The translations under genes and the position numbers were made by a program. Positions 38,326 through 46,491 of a stretch of DNA of 64,000 bases are shown here, piece by piece (positions within the stretch are counted from its first letter, which is position 1; each line of letters starts with the position of its first letter). The notes under the pieces were generated by a model that saw nothing but the letters and a program-made list of their open reading frames with translations, was not told the DNA's origin and searched no databases. This DNA is from Pontibacter harenae. Lineage in GTDB: Bacteria; Bacteroidota; Bacteroidia; Cytophagales; Hymenobacteraceae. The stretch spans positions 42,658 through 106,657 of the forward strand of contig NZ_JAJJWH010000016.1 of NCBI RefSeq assembly GCF_020907245.1, written 5' to 3'.

Positions 38326-38360
38326 AGGCGTTATCAAATCTTTGTTGTAGATGCTTTATG

Positions 38361-38400
38361 ACCTCCTGCCAACAATCAATGCTGTGGCAGGAGGTTTTTT
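38361..38400 (+). terminator. Terminator after the GH9 gene
   Basis: 11-bp perfect stem ACCTCCTGCCA / TGGCAGGAGGT (38361-38371, 38385-38395) with six T at the 3' side (38395-38400). Confidence 0.85.
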
Positions 38401-38510
38401 CATTTGATGAGACAACCTAAATGCTTTTATAGTACTATAGGGTATAGGTAATACCTTAGTATACCTTCGCCCACACGCTTCATGATATTGTAAACCTTTT
38501 TTCATCAAAA

Positions 38511-39875
38511 ATGAAAAAGAAACTCTTGGCTATTTTGGCTGCTGCCATAGGTCTATCATCCAAAGTTTTCGCACAAGAAACGCCTTTAACGGTTACTGCA
38601 CCTGAGGACAAGCCTATAAATGAAATAAAGTATAACCTTACGCCCGATGGTTCAAAATATATAAAGGCGACTTTCATGAATCAGGTTTGGGTTCGCTGGA
38701 CCGAAGCAAACCGTGGCTCCACCGTTAATGGTGATCTGCAGGATAATATTGTTGATATTGGACTACGCCGTACGCGCTTGCAAATGTTCGGTCAGATCAC
38801 CGATCACGTGTTCTTCTACACACAGTTTGGGATGAACAACTTTAATTACCTGACGCAAACTTTGGGTAATCGTAAGTTACATGCCTTTTTTCATGATGCC
38901 CTGGGAGAGTATAAAGTGTTTAAAGATAACAATAAACTGAAGATTGGCGCAGGCTTAACCGTAACAGGAGGTATCAGCCGTTTCTCAAACCCTAGCGCAG
39001 GCACTATTATGACTGGAGATTTACCAATTTTCTTACAAACTACTGTAGATCAGACTGACCTGTTCGCTCGTAAGCTGAGTGTGTATGCCAGAGGCCAGCT
39101 TGGCAAACTGGATTACCGAGTAGCGGTGTCTGATCCTTTTCCTGTACAGACAAATGGTCAGGCAGCGCCAGCGCTTGGTGAAAATTCATCTTTCAACACC
39201 TTTGGGCATACCAAGCAGTACCAGGGCTTCTTTATGTATAATTTTCTGGATAAAGAACCTCACACCATGCCCTTTATGGCAGGAACATATTTAGGAGAAA
39301 AAACAGTGCTGAACCTAGAAGGAGGCCTGATTTACCAAAAAGATGCTATGGCCCACACAGATAATGGATTTGATCCTGTGTATGATGATATGTTTTTATG
39401 GTCGGTAGGTGCTTTTGCTGATATGCCGCTTCAGGATAATAAGTATGCCTTTTCTGCTTATGCTGGCTACTCTAACACAGACTATGGCAGAAACTACATT
39501 CGCAACAACGGTATTATGAATCCTGCTAACGGCAACAACGACCCAGTTAATTTTAGTGGAGCTGGTAATGCTTTTCCTATGTTCGGCACAGGTGAGTCTA
39601 TTTATACACAAGTAGGGCTACGCTTGCCAAACGATCTACTCGGCGACCAGGGCACATTAATGCCTTACGCCACATTCCGCCACTCCAGTTACGACCGCCT
39701 GGAAGATGGGGTGAATGTATATAATACAGGTATAAACTGGCTCATTAATAAGCACCAATCCAAAATTACGCTCAACTACCAGCTCAGACCAGAATTCAGA
39801 ACTGCAGCTAACGGAGATATTGTGCGGGGCGGCAACTTAAGTACTGCCTGGTTGCAGTATCAGATTAATTTTTAA
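38511..39875 (+). CDS. Outer-membrane porin-like protein
   Basis: 454-residue exported protein with a signal peptide (about 1-21, VFAQ) and alternating aromatic/hydrophobic strands ending in a C-terminal aromatic (YQINF), the mark of outer-membrane beta-barrels. Segments such as DIGLRRTRLQMFGQITDHVFFYTQFG resemble the phosphate-selective porin O/P family common in Bacteroidota. It may import phosphate or other small solutes; the substrate is not established. Located downstream of GH9 but behind a strong terminator, so it is a separate transcript. Confidence 0.78.
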   Translation: MKKKLLAILAAAIGLSSKVFAQETPLTVTAPEDKPINEIKYNLTPDGSKYIKATFMNQVWVRWTEANRGSTVNGDLQDNIVDIGLRRTRLQMFGQITDHVFFYTQFGMNNFNYLTQTLGNRKLHAFFHDALGEYKVFKDNNKLKIGAGLTVTGGISRFSNPSAGTIMTGDLPIFLQTTVDQTDLFARKLSVYARGQLGKLDYRVAVSDPFPVQTNGQAAPALGENSSFNTFGHTKQYQGFFMYNFLDKEPHTMPFMAGTYLGEKTVLNLEGGLIYQKDAMAHTDNGFDPVYDDMFLWSVGAFADMPLQDNKYAFSAYAGYSNTDYGRNYIRNNGIMNPANGNNDPVNFSGAGNAFPMFGTGESIYTQVGLRLPNDLLGDQGTLMPYATFRHSSYDRLEDGVNVYNTGINWLINKHQSKITLNYQLRPEFRTAANGDIVRGGNLSTAWLQYQINF

Positions 39876-40004
39876 GTATAAATAACTGTTCCATAGTAGT
39901 TTGAAAAGTACAGCTTATTGCGATTGTTCATGTCAATGATGAAGCTCCAAAAGCTCTTTTCCTTTTCATTTTGGCCGATATTTTTGGATAATGTTCTAGC
40001 TAAA

Positions 40005-40045
40005 AACAAGAAAGCCGCTGCATCTAATGCAGTGGCTTTCTTGTT
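40005..40045. terminator. Bidirectional terminator between porin and M13 peptidase
   Basis: 18-bp stem (40005-40022 with 40028-40045, one G-U) with T-rich/A-rich flanks, located between the convergent porin and M13 genes. Confidence 0.8.
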
Positions 40046-40060
40046 ACTCCTTAGTTCAAA

Positions 40061-42139
40061 TTACCAGAATCTGATTCTATCTTCTGGCTTCTTGTAAAGT
40101 TTATCACCTGGCTTCACATCAAATGCTTCGTACCAAGCATCCATGTTAACTGGTGCACCAATGGTTCTGAATTGACCAGGGGAGTGCGGATCTGTCACAA
40201 TCTGCTGAGCCGCACTTTCTGGTAAAATGTTACCTCTCCAAACCTGTGCCCAAGCCAAGAAGAAACGCTGATCAGGCGTAAACCCATCAATCAACTCGTT
40301 CGACTGTCCTTGCTTTGTCATTTTGAAGGCCTCGTAAGCAGCATTCAAGCCACCTAAGTCTCCAATGTTTTCACCCATTGTAAATTTGCCGTTTACATGA
40401 ATAGTATCCAGCACTGTATAAGCATTGTACTGCTCTTCAAGGGCTTTCGCTTTCTCTTTAAATCGGGCTAAATCCTCTGGAGTCCACCAGTTACGAAGCG
40501 TTCCATCCTTGTCGTACTGGCTACCTGAGTCGTCGAAACCGTGAGAGATTTCATGGCCGATCACAGCACCAATACCACCGTAGTTTACAGCATCATCTGC
40601 GTTAGGGTCGAAGAACGGGAACTGCAGGATACCTGCTGGGAACACAATCTCGTTCATTACAGGGCTGTAGTAAGCATTTACAGTAGGAGCGGTCATTCCC
40701 CACTTCGTTCTGTCTACTGGCTTGCCTAACTGGCTTACCATATCGTTGTAAGCCCACTGGCCAGCGTTACGCACGTTCTGGAAGAAAGACTTTCTGCTGA
40801 TATCTAAACCTTCGTAGTTCTTCCAGTTGTCTGGATATCCAACTTTAGGAGTGAAAGCGTGTAGTTTAGCAAGTGCTTTTTCTTTTGTAGCAGCACTCAT
40901 CCAATCCAAGTTATTGATGCGGATTTCGTAAGCCTTTATAAGGTTAGCGATTAGTTCCTGCATTCTTTCTTTAGCCTCTGGCTTGAAGTGCTTCTTAACA
41001 TATAGTTGGCCAAGTAGTTCACCAATAGTGCCATCTGTTAAAGAAGACATGCGCTGCCAACGAGGAGTCTGCACTTTCTGTCCGCTTAGTACCTGCGAAT
41101 AGGCAAAGTTTGCGTTCACAAAATCAGAGCTCAAATATGGCGCTGCAGATTTCAACACGTTCCACTGCAGGTATGTGTTCCAGTCTGAAGCAGGTACACT
41201 TTGCACTAGGCCGTTTAATTCAGTGAAGAAAGCAGGATTATTTACTAAAATAGTGTCCTGGCCAGTAACCTTCATCTTCGCCATCAGCGACTTCCAATCT
41301 ATGTTAGGAGTTGTCTTGCTGAAATCGGCTACAGAAAACTTGTTGTACGTTTTATAAGGATCGCGCATCTCCACGCGGCTCATTTGTGCTTCAGCCAGTT
41401 TCTTTTCTAGGTTGAAAATGGTTTCAGCATTCTTCTGCGCCTGCGCCTGCTTTACGCCTGTTAGGGTGAAGAGAGTTGTGATATACTCTTTATATGCAGC
41501 CTGAATTTTCTGGCTACGAGCATCATCTTTCAGATAATAATCGCGGTCAGGTAAAGTAATACCACCCTGGCTTAGCTGTGGCACCATCGTGTTCACATCT
41601 TTGCGGTCCTGGCCAACATAGAAGCCGAACATAGGAGATGCAGCACCAGATGTTCTTAGGTAAGCAACTTCATTTAGAAGGCCTTTAACATTTTTAACAG
41701 CGCCAACTCTTTTCAAGTCTTTTTTGATTGGAGTGTAGCCAAGCTTTTCAATGGCAGCACTATCCATGCTAGCGGCATAAAAATCGCCAACACGCTTCTC
41801 TATAGAGCCTGGAGCTGCATTTGTGTTCGCAGCAGCATCATTTAAGATGGCCTGTACGGCATTGATGTTAAAATCACGAAGTAAGTTAAAGCTTCCCCAA
41901 CGCGTTTCCTTAGCGGGTACTGGGTTGTTCTTTAGCCAGTTACCACTAGCATAAATATAAAAGTCATCGCCAGGCTTCACAGAAAGGTCCATATTAGACT
42001 TATCTATGAAAGGAGTTTTAGATGCACCAGATTGCTGTGCAGATGTTTCGAAGGCACACATGGTAGCGGCTCCAAAAAGAAGCAGCCTCAGGTGGTTTTT
42101 CCAGTTTGGCGTACGCTTGTTAGATGCTTGTTTAGTCAT
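40061..42139 (-). CDS. Secreted M13 family metallopeptidase (PepO/neprilysin-like)
   Basis: 692-residue exported peptidase. A signal peptide (about 16-35, AFETSAQQ) precedes the N-terminal M13 domain (GDDFYIYASGNWLKNNP, SRVEMRDPYKTYNK) and the gluzincin domain with HEISH (529-533) in GAVIGHEISHGFDDSG, then ENIGDLGG (third zinc ligand Glu), and a C-terminal RFW. M13 enzymes cut short peptides before hydrophobic residues, outside the cytoplasm. The chosen ATG at 42139 starts a normal signal peptide; the frame is open 15 codons further upstream. Confidence 0.95.
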   Translation of the reverse strand: MTKQASNKRTPNWKNHLRLLLFGAATMCAFETSAQQSGASKTPFIDKSNMDLSVKPGDDFYIYASGNWLKNNPVPAKETRWGSFNLLRDFNINAVQAILNDAAANTNAAPGSIEKRVGDFYAASMDSAAIEKLGYTPIKKDLKRVGAVKNVKGLLNEVAYLRTSGAASPMFGFYVGQDRKDVNTMVPQLSQGGITLPDRDYYLKDDARSQKIQAAYKEYITTLFTLTGVKQAQAQKNAETIFNLEKKLAEAQMSRVEMRDPYKTYNKFSVADFSKTTPNIDWKSLMAKMKVTGQDTILVNNPAFFTELNGLVQSVPASDWNTYLQWNVLKSAAPYLSSDFVNANFAYSQVLSGQKVQTPRWQRMSSLTDGTIGELLGQLYVKKHFKPEAKERMQELIANLIKAYEIRINNLDWMSAATKEKALAKLHAFTPKVGYPDNWKNYEGLDISRKSFFQNVRNAGQWAYNDMVSQLGKPVDRTKWGMTAPTVNAYYSPVMNEIVFPAGILQFPFFDPNADDAVNYGGIGAVIGHEISHGFDDSGSQYDKDGTLRNWWTPEDLARFKEKAKALEEQYNAYTVLDTIHVNGKFTMGENIGDLGGLNAAYEAFKMTKQGQSNELIDGFTPDQRFFLAWAQVWRGNILPESAAQQIVTDPHSPGQFRTIGAPVNMDAWYEAFDVKPGDKLYKKPEDRIRFW

Positions 42140-42610
42140 TCTGTTAGTTATAGTTGATACTTGGTAATCTAGGATTCGGTTCAAAGTTAAGCCAGTGATG
42201 CTAAAAATAGCATTGGTAGGAGAAGAATTTTATTTTTCAGCAATACTGATTTAGTCAATTCTTGAAGCAAATTAGGGCTTATACCAGCTTAAAATGCAGA
42301 ACAAGAGCTCATAAGTTCTTGTTCTTATGATTACTAACAGATACCACGCCAAAATAATTTATTCTGCACAAAAATTTATGTCAGCCGTGGGCTTAAGCAG
42401 ATGCGAAGAATGATTTAAACGAGCTTAGGAGGTAGATAGGATCTGGTATTATGCTTTAATTTTGATGTGCCAATAAATTGGAGCAGTTGCTGCCTCATAT
42501 TTAAAATGGGGAAAAGAGGGTCTACCTAGAAGCAGATTGAAGTACTTACATCTAAATGATACTGTGTTACTCTAGCTGCAATCAGAAGGAAGAGTAGGAG
42601 AGTACTTTGT
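42140..42610. other. Intergenic region without a supported gene
   Basis: 471 bp between the M13 and STAS genes. Contains a 9-bp inverted repeat (AGAACAAGA 42298-42306, TCTTGTTCT 42317-42325), possibly the end of the STAS transcript, but the match is weak. No ORF is convincing. Confidence 0.45.
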
Positions 42611-42952
42611 TTAAGATTTACTTACCTCTTCCTGAAGCGAATCTTTGAAGTCTAGAACTTTATGTAATCCCAAAATTTGAAATACGTTTCTTACTTTAGG
42701 CTGTGCTCCACATAAGGCTAGCGAAATACCTTTTAGTGTACAGGCATGGTAGACTGAAATTAATACACCAATACCTGCTGAAGAAATATAAGATAGATTT
42801 TGGCAGTCTATGGCAACAGTTGTAACGGCCAAGGATACAACTTTATGTAAGCAACTATCTGCCGCCACACAGGTGCTAGCATCCAACTCCCCATTTATCT
42901 TAACTATAGCTTTTGAACCTACCTGGCTATAATCTATCCCAAACTTCTTCAT
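42611..42952 (-). CDS. STAS-domain anti-sigma factor antagonist-like protein
   Basis: 113-residue SpoIIAA-type STAS protein. The strand-turn DASTCVAADSCLHK and the IDCQNLSYISSAGIGVLISV helix entry with S57-S58 mark the switch region; in SpoIIAA the second Ser is the phosphorylation site that controls release of the partner kinase. No anti-sigma kinase or sigma gene lies next to it. The neighbour across a 366-bp divergent gap is a NarL-type response regulator. The partner cannot be named. Confidence 0.85.
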   Translation of the reverse strand: MKKFGIDYSQVGSKAIVKINGELDASTCVAADSCLHKVVSLAVTTVAIDCQNLSYISSAGIGVLISVYHACTLKGISLALCGAQPKVRNVFQILGLHKVLDFKDSLQEEVSKS

Positions 42953-43318
42953 TTCCGTCTACTAATTGATAGGGGTTGTTTAAACTTGCAGTACTTAATA
43001 GCTTACATGTAAACCAGATACAAATCTAGCAAAGTAAGATTAGGTATAAACATTCTTATACCGTTTGACAAATATAGATTGATGGCTTATTAAATATTAT
43101 CGTGGTAATACCTATTTGAGCCGTATAAATACTTATTTATAAGTATGTTGAAGCATTCTGCTTCAAGGTTTAACAAATTTTATTCTTTTTAGTATTATAG
43201 TTAAAACAATTGAACAACACCTTCCATGATTATCTATTGGTGAGGGTGTTTAATTGGATATAAGGTAAACAAAATTTAGAACATAAACGATATAAAGTTT
43301 TAATTTTTACCCGATGTT
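42953..43318. other. Divergent intergenic region between STAS and LuxR-type regulator
   Basis: 366 bp, strongly AT-rich, no ORF. It must carry promoters for both neighbours; no exact consensus pair could be located. Confidence 0.5.
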
Positions 43319-43981
43319 ATGAGCGACAGAAATGATAAAACAAAGGTGGTTATTACCGATGATCATAAAATTATAAGAGACGGTATAAAAGCCTTGTTGA
43401 AGGGTGAAAGTTCGTTTGATGTAACAGGGGAAGCATCTAATGGAGAGGAGTTGTTGGAACTGCTAAAAACAGAAGAAGCAAATGTGGTTCTTTTGGATAT
43501 TAACATGCCAGGTAAGACTGGTACTGAACTTGCTGGAGTTCTGAAAGCAAAGTACCCAGACCTGAAAGTTCTGATGCTTTCGATGATGGACCATGACAGT
43601 TATGTTAGTAAAGCCATAGAAAACGGAGCCAACGGATATCTTTTGAAAAATGCTGGCAAAGAAGAGCTGGTGTCGGCCATTAAGCTAGTTGCATCAGGGG
43701 CAAGCTATATCAGCCCGAGTATTTGTCTAAAGTTACTAAACACATCAAGAAGCTCCCTATTAACCGAAAATGAACTGAATGTTGAACACGAAAGCTTGTC
43801 TAAGCGTGAAATTGAAGTGCTTCATTTGATTGCAGATGGCTATACAAACAGCGAGATAGCTGAAAAGCTATTCAACAGCAAACGCACGATAGAGACGCAC
43901 CGACAGAATTTGCTGGAGAAAACGAAATGTAAAAACACTGCCAGTCTAATAAAGTATGCAGTTCAAAACCGCATCATCTAG
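43319..43981 (+). CDS. NarL/FixJ-type response regulator
   Basis: 220-residue transcription regulator: a receiver (about 8-125; acidic DD at 14-15 in VITDDHKIIRDGIK, phospho-acceptor D60 in VVLLDINMPGKTG, Lys in GYLLKNAGKEE) and a C-terminal LuxR/GerE helix-turn-helix (SKREIEVLHLIADGYTNSEIAEKL, then KRTIETHRQNLLEKT). It presumably responds to a sensor kinase encoded elsewhere. Terminator at 44050 follows. The DNA target is unknown. Confidence 0.95.
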   Translation: MSDRNDKTKVVITDDHKIIRDGIKALLKGESSFDVTGEASNGEELLELLKTEEANVVLLDINMPGKTGTELAGVLKAKYPDLKVLMLSMMDHDSYVSKAIENGANGYLLKNAGKEELVSAIKLVASGASYISPSICLKLLNTSRSSLLTENELNVEHESLSKREIEVLHLIADGYTNSEIAEKLFNSKRTIETHRQNLLEKTKCKNTASLIKYAVQNRII

Positions 43982-44049
43982 TGTAGGAGCTAAGGTAAGC
44001 TATGCGTTTACCGTTTGATGAAGCTTCTGCTGCATGAAATAGTTGAAAG

Positions 44050-44090
44050 GCATAAAGCCGCTAAATAATATCAGCGGCTTTATGCTTTTA
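44050..44090 (+). terminator. Terminator after the LuxR-type regulator
   Basis: Perfect 13-bp stem GCATAAAGCCGCT / AGCGGCTTTATGC (44050-44062, 44073-44085), followed by TTTTA. Confidence 0.8.
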
Positions 44091-44150
44091 ATGGTGATAG
44101 TGGCTAGTATTTCCACAAAAGGATAGTTACAGCAGACCTAGAAGTCATTA

Positions 44151-45719
44151 TTATCTTGTCTGCTTCCTTAGAACCTGACCCACTCTTTCGTCGCTAATCT
44201 TATTTCCTTCTTTAGCGATTCTGCCGTTCAAAATTACAAATTGAAAGCCTGACGCCAACTGCTGTGGATTTTCATAAGTAGCATTTTCTCGAATCTCTGC
44301 TGGATCAAAGATTAGAATGTCTGCTTTTGCACCTGCTTTAATTATTCCTCTGTCTGTTATGCCAATGGTTTGCGCAGGCAACCCAGTCATTTTCCTGATT
44401 GCTTCAGGTAGCGGAAGTAACTGCTTTTCCTGCACATATTCTTCAATTACCTTTGCAAAAGTACCATACCCTCTAGGGTGCCTCATGGTAGTGCTACCGT
44501 CTGTACATATCATCACGTATGGGTTTCGTAGAAGTGTCTCCTGTAGTTCCTCATTCATAACGAAATAAGCGCCACTTGCTCCGTAAGGACCAATGTTATC
44601 TATTAAAACTTCTTCGAAGGGTTTATTTAGTTCGTCTGCAACTTGTGCTAGCGTTTTACCTTTATATGGTCCTGAGCCAATAAGTGTAGCTTCGGGCCCG
44701 TTACGCTGCTTTATTTTGTTGCGTAAAAATTCAGCTAGTTCATTTCTTCTGGTGCGTAATACTTGCTGAAAATCGTTTGGCTTCTTGGCCCATTCTGGAA
44801 ATAAAATTTCTATACCTGTGTAGCTGGCTGTGTAGGGGTAAAAGTCAGCTGTAACTTGTATGCCTGCAGCCCTGGCACTGTCTAGCAAAGCCAAAATTTC
44901 CTGCGCACGCTTTTCACCTTTACCATATACTACCTTTATGTGCGAAATCTGTACGGGACTGTACTTTCCTTGTTCTAACAGCTCTCGGATAGAAGTTTCT
45001 ACCAGTGCGTCATCTTCGTTTCGCATGTGGCTCATCACCAATCCATTTCTTTCTCCAACCACTTTGGCTAAACTGTGCAGTTCTGCACTTTCGGCGTACA
45101 GTCCAGGCGTATACTCCAAACCTGTTGTTAATCCATAGCAGCCATCTTCCATGGCGTTAGCCAGCAAATCTTCCATAGCAGCCATATGCTTAGCAGTAGG
45201 CACTGCTTCGTATCCTGCACCTGACAGCAGGCGCAGTGTATTATGACCTGCAAACATGGCAATGTTTACACCTGGTTTTACTGCATTTACAGAATCTATC
45301 AAGGATTGCAGTCGCGGCTGTTTTGGACTGAAACCATCTTGGCCTAAACAAATGGTAGTGATGCCCATGGCCAAAAAGTTTTCGAAAGCAGGCGTTTGTA
45401 AAGGGTCACCGTGTGCGTGCGCATCTATAAAGCCAGGTGTTAATACCATTCCCTCTGCATTAATAATTCGTAGAGCTGTGTGGTGTCTGGAGGTGTCTCT
45501 TTCTATCAGAGCGATGGAATCTCCACTTAACAGAATATTTGCTACATAAGCTTTATCTCCAGTACCGTCTATCACAGTGGCTTTCTGTATCAAAATGTCA
45601 TAGGCAACAGCATCAGCATCAGCGGATGCGTTGTTCTGTACGTTTTGACACGAAGAAACTAAGGCTGCGCAAACAAGCGCAGTTGTGGCTTTAAGTAGAA
45701 ATCTGGTGAAGTTTATCAT
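44151..45719 (-). CDS. D-aminoacylase-type amidohydrolase lipoprotein
   Basis: 522-residue metal-dependent amidohydrolase, N-acyl-D-amino-acid deacylase type. A lipoprotein signal (CAALVSSC) is followed by VIDGTGDKAYVANILLSGD, the metal-site DAHAHGDPL, and later SHMRNEDD, HIKVVYGKGEK and MICTDGSTTMRHPRGYGTF. The C-terminal GITDRGIIKAGAKADILIFDPAE strand set is the usual small beta domain. It hydrolyses N-acyl amino acids or related amides in an exported location; stereospecificity is only implied by family. Upstream lies the motif at 45762-45785. Confidence 0.88.
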   Translation of the reverse strand: MINFTRFLLKATTALVCAALVSSCQNVQNNASADADAVAYDILIQKATVIDGTGDKAYVANILLSGDSIALIERDTSRHHTALRIINAEGMVLTPGFIDAHAHGDPLQTPAFENFLAMGITTICLGQDGFSPKQPRLQSLIDSVNAVKPGVNIAMFAGHNTLRLLSGAGYEAVPTAKHMAAMEDLLANAMEDGCYGLTTGLEYTPGLYAESAELHSLAKVVGERNGLVMSHMRNEDDALVETSIRELLEQGKYSPVQISHIKVVYGKGEKRAQEILALLDSARAAGIQVTADFYPYTASYTGIEILFPEWAKKPNDFQQVLRTRRNELAEFLRNKIKQRNGPEATLIGSGPYKGKTLAQVADELNKPFEEVLIDNIGPYGASGAYFVMNEELQETLLRNPYVMICTDGSTTMRHPRGYGTFAKVIEEYVQEKQLLPLPEAIRKMTGLPAQTIGITDRGIIKAGAKADILIFDPAEIRENATYENPQQLASGFQFVILNGRIAKEGNKISDERVGQVLRKQTR

Positions 45720-45761
45720 TGGCTATAACTCTAGGTGTAGAAATGGTAAGTAAAGGGACAT

Positions 45762-45785
45762 CAGTATCACGATACACGACTTTTT
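45762..45785. promoter_or_regulatory. Possible operator motif upstream of the amidohydrolase
   Basis: AGTATCACGATACACGACTT holds GTATC-AC-GATAC. GATACACGACTTT also occurs at 8248-8260, about 50 bp before pseC, and AGTATCACGA recurs at 52691-52700. Function is unknown; it could be an operator or a dispersed repeat. Confidence 0.35.
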
Positions 45786-46050
45786 AATAATGATACTGCT
45801 GATATTCAGAATCTTGAAAAGCATGATGCGCTTTATATCAAGTTAAGTTTACTTTGTCTCCTTACTTATAGTTAAAACTATACAGCAAACGCTTGTGATT
45901 GCTGCTGAAATAGAAAGATAGCTAAAGATTTAAAATGTTGTAGAATCTGTGGTCCAGAAATAAATGCTAAAGGAGAAGAAATAGTAATGGCTTGTCTGAA
46001 GCACAGGTAATCCGCAGCCTGTTTTTTTCCTGGGGTGCAGTGAAACTTAT

Positions 46051-46082
46051 TTTGCTGCGGTTCTCTTTTTTATTTATCTTTT
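46051..46082 (+). promoter_or_regulatory. Bacteroidota-type promoter for the gene at 46108
   Basis: TTTG at 46051-46054, 20-nt spacer, TATCTTTT at 46075-46082 (one mismatch to TAnnTTTG), 25 bp before the start codon. Confidence 0.55.
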
Positions 46083-46107
46083 TATTCTGACTCATAAGAA
46101 ACTATAT

Positions 46108-46362
46108 ATGCAGGAATATTCAATGTTTCAGAAGCTTCCTATCAGGAGCCAGGTAGAAACTTTAAGTAAGAACGGAATCATATTAGCGCAGCGCAGACAC
46201 AAACAGTGGTTAATAACGCTCTATTCTTTAGGTAATGCATATGTGGAGCTGTGGGCAGGGAAGGAGGTGGAAGTTATCGGCATGTTTCATAGCTCTGCCA
46301 AACCGATGGAGGTGCTGGAACCTTACATCGACAAAATTGATGTAGACGATCTAATTAACTAA
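46108..46362 (+). CDS. Small hypothetical cytoplasmic protein
   Basis: 84 residues, no signal or membrane segment. It has mixed strand/helix character (GIILAQRRHKQWLITLYSLGNAYVELW) and an acidic end (YIDKIDVDDLIN). A consensus-like promoter upstream and a perfect terminator downstream support a real gene. I recognise no family; the size and pattern are common for Bacteroidota orphan proteins. Confidence 0.68.
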   Translation: MQEYSMFQKLPIRSQVETLSKNGIILAQRRHKQWLITLYSLGNAYVELWAGKEVEVIGMFHSSAKPMEVLEPYIDKIDVDDLIN

Positions 46363-46408
46363 GTTAAGTTTAGTTGTAAGAGCGACATTAGCAATGAGCT
46401 ATCAAGAC

Positions 46409-46440
46409 AAAAGGGGCTTCAGAATTCTGAAGCCCCTTTT
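46409..46440. terminator. Palindromic bidirectional terminator
   Basis: 32-bp perfect palindrome centred on GAATTC, with AAAAGGGG and CCCCTTTT at the ends, between the small gene and the convergent M28 peptidase. Confidence 0.85.
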
Positions 46441-46491
46441 GGTTCTGTTGTTCAAGTACGGAGTCAACTCCATAAACTTTGTAAGCGTTAA

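Larger units (their letters stand above)
45720..46107. other. Intergenic region with an inverted-repeat motif
   Basis: 388 bp. Holds an inverted repeat GTATC-AC-GATAC (45764-45775) about 45 bp upstream of the amidohydrolase start, sharing 13 bp with a site before pseC (8248-8260), and the promoter for the small gene at 46108. No ORF supported. The stretch 46003-46028 (ACAGG, loop, CCTGT, seven T) looks like a weak orphan terminator. Confidence 0.5.

Noticed and set aside
46003..46028. Short stem with seven T as an orphan terminator or small RNA end
   Set aside because: The stem is only five base pairs and no upstream plus-strand promoter or transcript is visible.
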